Under the pieces are notes generated by a model that was given only the letters and a program-made list of their open reading frames with translations, had not been told where the DNA came from and searched no databases. Made by a program: the position numbers and the translations under genes. A stretch of DNA of 32,760 bases. Source: Enterococcus_I eurekensis (GTDB lineage: Bacteria; Bacillota; Bacilli; Lactobacillales; Enterococcaceae). Shown here one piece after another: positions 32,499 through 32,760 of this stretch. The stretch is taken from positions 1-32,760 of the forward strand of contig NZ_JBHSGT010000044.1 in NCBI RefSeq assembly GCF_042654605.1, in the 5' to 3' direction. Each line of letters opens with the position of its first letter. Position 1 is the first letter of the stretch.

Positions 32499-32529
32499 TG
32501 CTTTTTTCCTCCTAAAAATAAATAAATAC

Positions 32530-32571
32530 GAAAAAAATCGTTCCACTCTAAGCAAAGTGTCACGATTTTTT
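32530..32571. terminator. Symmetric hairpin upstream of the desulfurase
   Basis: AAAAAATCGT (32531-32540) pairs with ACGATTTTTT, with inner CACT/AGTG. It lies in the 5' untranslated region of the desulfurase gene, so it is either the terminator of a gene beyond the window or a leader attenuator. Confidence 0.6.
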
Positions 32572-32573
32572 AT

Positions 32574-32696
32574 AAACGGTGTAACTAAAGCAATGACTCG
32601 GTAATAAGCCTGAATCTTTTTGAAAGTAAAGGACACTTTCAAACGATTCTTTGCTTATTACTCGTCATTAGACGCTTTATTTACAACCTCTTTGTT
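32574..32696 (+). repeat. 123-bp palindromic unit D (GACTCGG type)
   Basis: Begins AAACGGTGTAA and ends CCTCTTTGTT. The hairpin GTAATAAGC/GCTTATTAC (32601-32661) extends to TGAC/GTCA. It is the same kind of unit as 11959-12081. Confidence 0.78.
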
Positions 32697-32760
32697 AAAC
32701 GGTATAACTATAGCAATGACTCGGTAATAAGCCTGAATCTTTTTGAAAGTAAAGGACACT
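32697..32760 (+). repeat. 123-bp palindromic unit E, cut by window end
   Basis: A second unit begins with AAACGGTATAA exactly 123 bp after unit D and continues nearly identically to the end of the window. Confidence 0.78.

Overview
The window is AT-rich chromosomal DNA of a low-GC Gram-positive bacterium of the order Lactobacillales, most likely an enterococcus or close relative (Enterococcaceae). This rests on strong AGGAGG ribosome binding sites, T-box and manganese riboswitch leaders, an Lsa-type ABC-F protein of the 498-residue enterococcal length, and a DUF1831 gene beside a cysteine desulfurase and mnmA. The species cannot be fixed from the sequence alone. Most genes lie on the minus strand.

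Left part (1-8.8 kb): an Lsa-like ABC-F gene with an attenuator-type leader; a 2.55-kb prophage scar bounded by perfect 78-bp direct repeats, holding wrecked repressor, ImmA and integrase genes plus one intact DUF4352 gene; a small helical protein of unknown role; a P2-type cation ATPase behind a yybP-ykoY (Mn2+) riboswitch; and an MgtC-family protein.

Middle part (8.9-20.5 kb): metG; a divergent NUDIX-winged-helix (NrtR-like) regulator; a tandem array of 123-bp palindromic units; a TnpB-derived gene that has lost two RuvC catalytic residues and the C-terminal zinc-finger/RuvC-III part but keeps an open frame, its own promoter and a terminator (a TldR-like candidate); rlmN; ftsK; a GyrI-like domain protein; a HIT-family protein; and a three-gene amino-acid ABC transporter operon. 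That operon is preceded by a T-box leader with one specifier (CAC, histidine) but two antiterminator/terminator modules.

Right part (21-32.8 kb): a PucR/CdaR-type regulator, the MsmK sugar-ABC ATPase, a YccF membrane protein, a GH1 6-phospho-beta-glucosidase, topoisomerase III, a DUF1033 protein, mnmA, a metallophosphoesterase overlapping what looks like the C-terminal remnant of a HisRS-like gene, a DUF1831 protein, a small acidic protein and a cysteine desulfurase. MnmA and the desulfurase belong to the same tRNA 2-thiouridine pathway. The window ends inside a second copy of the 123-bp repeat family.

The items most worth a second look are the nuclease-dead TnpB homologue with the palindromic array beside it, the split T-box, the prophage scar with its SD-sequestering att repeats, and the ABC-F attenuator leader.
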